Source: Nocardioides furvisabuli
Lineage (GTDB): Bacteria; Actinomycetota; Actinomycetes; Propionibacteriales; Nocardioidaceae
Assembly: GCF_021083185.1 (NCBI RefSeq)
Contig: NZ_JAIGQB010000012.1
Location: forward strand, 1 to 64,000
Direction: 5' to 3'
Length of the DNA stretch: 64,000 nucleotides
Notes under the pieces: model-generated
Database searches by the model: none
The model's input: only the letters and a program-made list of their open reading frames with translations
What the model was told of the DNA's origin: nothing
Program-made: the position numbers and the translations under genes
In this document: positions 61,844 through 64,000 of the stretch, in pieces
How positions within the stretch are numbered: position 1 is the stretch's first letter
How the letters are laid out: the number at the start of each line of letters is the position of its first letter

Positions 61844-62634
61844 CCCCGTCGAGGAGCTTCCGGATCGCCCGCGCGGCGGTGCTGCTGGTCTTCGCGGCCT
61901 ACTTCTTCGTGCCGCTGCTGGCGATGTTCGACTTCTCCACCCAGGTCCGCGGGAGCGCCCCGGGGCGCACGTGGGACAACTGGACCTTCATGTTCCGCGA
62001 CGAGGACCTGCGGTCCTCGATCGTCGCCTCGCTCCTGCTCGCGCTGTTCACCGTCGTGCTGATGGTCGCCCTGCTGGTGCCGACGATGGTGTGGGTCCGG
62101 CTGCGGGTGCCCCGCGCCAAGAAGCTGATCGAGTTCCTGTGCCTGCTCCCGCTGACCATCCCGGCCCTCGTGATCGTGGTGGGCATCGGCAACGTCTACT
62201 CATGGGTGACCTACCTGCTGGGCGACAGCGCGCTGGTGCTGACGTTCGCCTACGTCGTGCTGGTGCTGCCCTACTCGTTCCGCGCCGTGGACGCCTCGCT
62301 GTCGGGGATCGACGCCACGACGCTGTCGGAGGCGGCCCGGTCGCTCGGCGCCGGCTGGTTCACCGTCGTCGTGCGGGTCATCATGCCCAACATCACCGGC
62401 GGCATCCTCGGTGCCGCCTTCATCTCGGTGGCCCTGGTGCTCGGTGAGTACGTCTTCGCCTCCCTGCTCCACTTCGACACCCTCCCGGTGGCGATGGCCG
62501 CCCTCTACAAGAGCAACGGGCCCGCTGCCATGGCGGCCGCGCTGGCCTCGATGCTGCTGGTGTCCGTGCTGCTCGTCGGCCTCACCTTCCTCAGCCGTGA
62601 CCGGCACCGGCGCAACCAAGGAGCCTCCTCATGA
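61840..62634 (+). CDS. ABC transporter permease 2 (PotC-like)
   Basis: 264 residues with six helices. EAA loop: LSEAARSLGAGWFTVVVRV followed by IMPNITGG. It starts in the stop codon of permease 1 (ATGA) and ends in the start of the ATPase gene (ATGA). Together the two permeases form the channel. Confidence 0.9.
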   Translation: MTPSRSFRIARAAVLLVFAAYFFVPLLAMFDFSTQVRGSAPGRTWDNWTFMFRDEDLRSSIVASLLLALFTVVLMVALLVPTMVWVRLRVPRAKKLIEFLCLLPLTIPALVIVVGIGNVYSWVTYLLGDSALVLTFAYVVLVLPYSFRAVDASLSGIDATTLSEAARSLGAGWFTVVVRVIMPNITGGILGAAFISVALVLGEYVFASLLHFDTLPVAMAALYKSNGPAAMAAALASMLLVSVLLVGLTFLSRDRHRRNQGASS

Positions 62635-63677
62635 CCGACCAGACGTCGCGCGGTCTCGCCGTCGCCCTGTCCGACCTCACCCGTGCCTACGGCACGGTGA
62701 AGGCCCTCGACGGGTTCACCCTGGATCTCGCCCCCGGCGAGCTCGTCGCCCTGCTCGGCCCCTCGGGCTGCGGCAAGACCACGGCGCTGCGCATCCTCGC
62801 GGGCCTCGACCGGGCCACGTCGGGCACGGTGTCGGTGGGCGGCAAGGACCTGACCCGGGTGCCGGCCAGCAAGCGCGACATGGGGATGGTCTTCCAGGCC
62901 TACAGCCTCTTCCCGCACATGACGGTGATCGACAACGTCGCCTTCGGCCTCAAGATGCGCGGTCGCGACGGTGCCACCCGCCGGGGGCGCGCGGGCGACA
63001 TGCTCGAGCTGGTCGGCCTCGGCGAGCACGCAGACCGCTACGCCCACCAGCTCTCCGGCGGCCAGCAGCAGCGCGTGGCCCTGGCCCGCGCGCTGGCGAT
63101 CGAGCCGTCCGTCCTGCTCCTCGACGAGCCGCTGTCGGCCCTCGACGCCAAGGTGCGCGTGCAGCTGCGCGACGAGATCAGGCGCGTCCAGATCGAGGTC
63201 GGCACCACGACGCTCTTCGTCACCCACGACCAGGAGGAGGCGCTCGCCGTCGCCGACCGGGTGGGAGTGATGAACGCGGGCCGCCTCGAGCAGCTCGCTC
63301 CGCCTGCGGAGCTCTACTCCGCCCCGGCCAGCCGCTTCGTGGGGGAGTTCGTCGGGCTCAGCAACCGGCTTCCGGCTCACGTGAGCGACGGAGTCGCTGC
63401 GGTGCTGGGTCGCCAGGTGCCGGTCCTGCCCGGCTCGACCAGCGGCGCGGGCCACGCCCTGGTCCGGCCCGAGTCAGTGTCGGTGGTGGCGGACGCCGCC
63501 GGCACGGCCACCGTGGCGACCGTGATGTTCCTCGGCCCGCTGTCGCGCGTCACCAGCACCCTGGCCGACGGGACGGACGTCGTCGCCCAGCTGGCCAGCT
63601 CGGACGCGCTGCGGCTGCGGCCGGGCGATGCCGTACGCCTCGAGGTGGACCCGGTGCCCGTCCTGGTCGTGGCGTGA
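62631..63677 (+). CDS. ABC transporter ATPase (PotA/FbpC-like)
   Basis: 348 residues. Walker A GPSGCGKT (43-50), signature LSGGQQQR (141-148), Walker B VLLLDEPLSALD and the His switch FVTHDQEEAL. The C-terminal TOBE-type domain (about 250-348) is typical of polyamine, iron and phosphonate importers. It energises the two preceding permeases. A PEP-mutase-like gene follows on the other strand, 7 bp away. Confidence 0.93.
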   Translation: MTDQTSRGLAVALSDLTRAYGTVKALDGFTLDLAPGELVALLGPSGCGKTTALRILAGLDRATSGTVSVGGKDLTRVPASKRDMGMVFQAYSLFPHMTVIDNVAFGLKMRGRDGATRRGRAGDMLELVGLGEHADRYAHQLSGGQQQRVALARALAIEPSVLLLDEPLSALDAKVRVQLRDEIRRVQIEVGTTTLFVTHDQEEALAVADRVGVMNAGRLEQLAPPAELYSAPASRFVGEFVGLSNRLPAHVSDGVAAVLGRQVPVLPGSTSGAGHALVRPESVSVVADAAGTATVATVMFLGPLSRVTSTLADGTDVVAQLASSDALRLRPGDAVRLEVDPVPVLVVA

Positions 63678-63684
63678 GGACGTC

Positions 63685-64000
63685 CTACTTCCAGGGGGCG
63701 ACGAGCGCGGCGAGGTCTGTTGCGAGCTGCTTCTGCAGCAGCGGGCCGAAGGTCACCCGGTGCACGCCCATGACCTGGAGGTCCTCGAGCGAGCCGGCGG
63801 ACGACCCGGCACGCGGGTCGGCGATCACGTTCACCGGGCCGGAGAGCGCGTCGAGGACCTGCTGGAGGGTGGCGGCGTCGGGGACCTTCACGGGGTAGAC
63901 GCAGCGCGCACCCGCCTCCTCGCAGGCCAGGAGTCGGGTGATCGCCTCGGCGACGGGGTCCTCGAACTGGTCGGCCTTGACGAAGGCGTCGGTGCGGGCG
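63685..64000 (-). CDS. Isocitrate lyase/PEP mutase family protein (3' part)
   Basis: About 105 C-terminal residues; the rest lies outside the window. RTDAFVKADQFEDPVAEAIT, EEAGARCVYPVKVPD and VNVIADPRAGSSAGSLEDL match the C-terminal half of the TIM-barrel ICL/PEPM superfamily. The exact reaction (methylisocitrate lyase, phosphonopyruvate hydrolase or mutase, oxaloacetase) depends on N-terminal residues not present here. Confidence 0.8.
   Translation of the reverse strand, partial: ARTDAFVKADQFEDPVAEAITRLLACEEAGARCVYPVKVPDAATLQQVLDALSGPVNVIADPRAGSSAGSLEDLQVMGVHRVTFGPLLQKQLATDLAALVAPWK

Overview
High-GC actinobacterial chromosome, most likely Nocardioides or another member of the Nocardioidaceae. 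This is inferred from the base composition, a mycothiol enzyme (Mca), a DevR/DevS-type two-component pair, many GTG starts, ATGA/GTGA gene overlaps, and many start codons placed directly behind a TANNNT hexamer (leaderless promoters). No rRNA, tRNA, CRISPR array or intact transposase was seen. The left edge carries repeats resembling an insertion-sequence end.

Layout. 1-2450: DUF222/HNH protein, a coupled thioredoxin-like/Cys-rich pair and an SdpI-like fragment. 2659-10891: BI-1 membrane protein, GDSL hydrolase, a sulfur operon (cystathionine beta-synthase, lipoprotein, TSUP permease), YihY/BrkB and YigZ/IMPACT proteins, small enzymes. 10997-14475: DevR-like regulator, DoxX-like membrane protein, DevS-like GAF kinase and PPOX-fold protein, with two matching DevR-type palindromes ahead of the target-like genes. 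14625-18665: coupled AAA+ ATPase, GNAT and VWA genes. 18670-25954: stand-alone genes (ABC1 kinase, secreted subtilase, CDP-alcohol phosphatidyltransferase, MsrA, secreted proteins). 26053-31601: tight operon metB, DUF202, GlmL/MutL-like, AI-2E transporter, ilvA. 31751-34619: greA, DUF4307, mca and a small membrane protein, in an order I recall from Mycobacterium. 34655-42960: galactoside locus (GH36, DeoR regulator, GH42, divergent sugar ABC genes without an ATPase). 42977-51036: BrkB-like protein, alditol-oxidase-like flavoprotein, DUF1353 fusion, PAQR/hemolysin III, prenyltransferase, PhoH2, SLT protein. 51052-59579: broken DUF4396 gene, class II fumarase, penicillin-binding lipoprotein, spermidine-synthase-like protein, two CarH-like MerR/B12 regulators, class I fumarase. 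59841-63677: complete four-gene ABC transporter. The right edge cuts an isocitrate lyase/PEP mutase family gene.

Main points of interest: (1) two adjacent CarH/LitR-type regulators with the W-x9-EH cobalamin-cap motif but Gln where CarH has its second photo-adduct His, plus direct repeats spaced 11 bp in front of the second; (2) a DevR-DevS module with two near-identical palindromes; (3) a 36-bp hairpin after phoH2 whose mismatches are mostly G-U on the + strand; (4) tandem palindromic elements next to greA and a repeat-like insert inside the VWA gene; (5) a DUF4396 gene broken by two compensating single-base changes; (6) an apparent CTG start in the last ABC operon.
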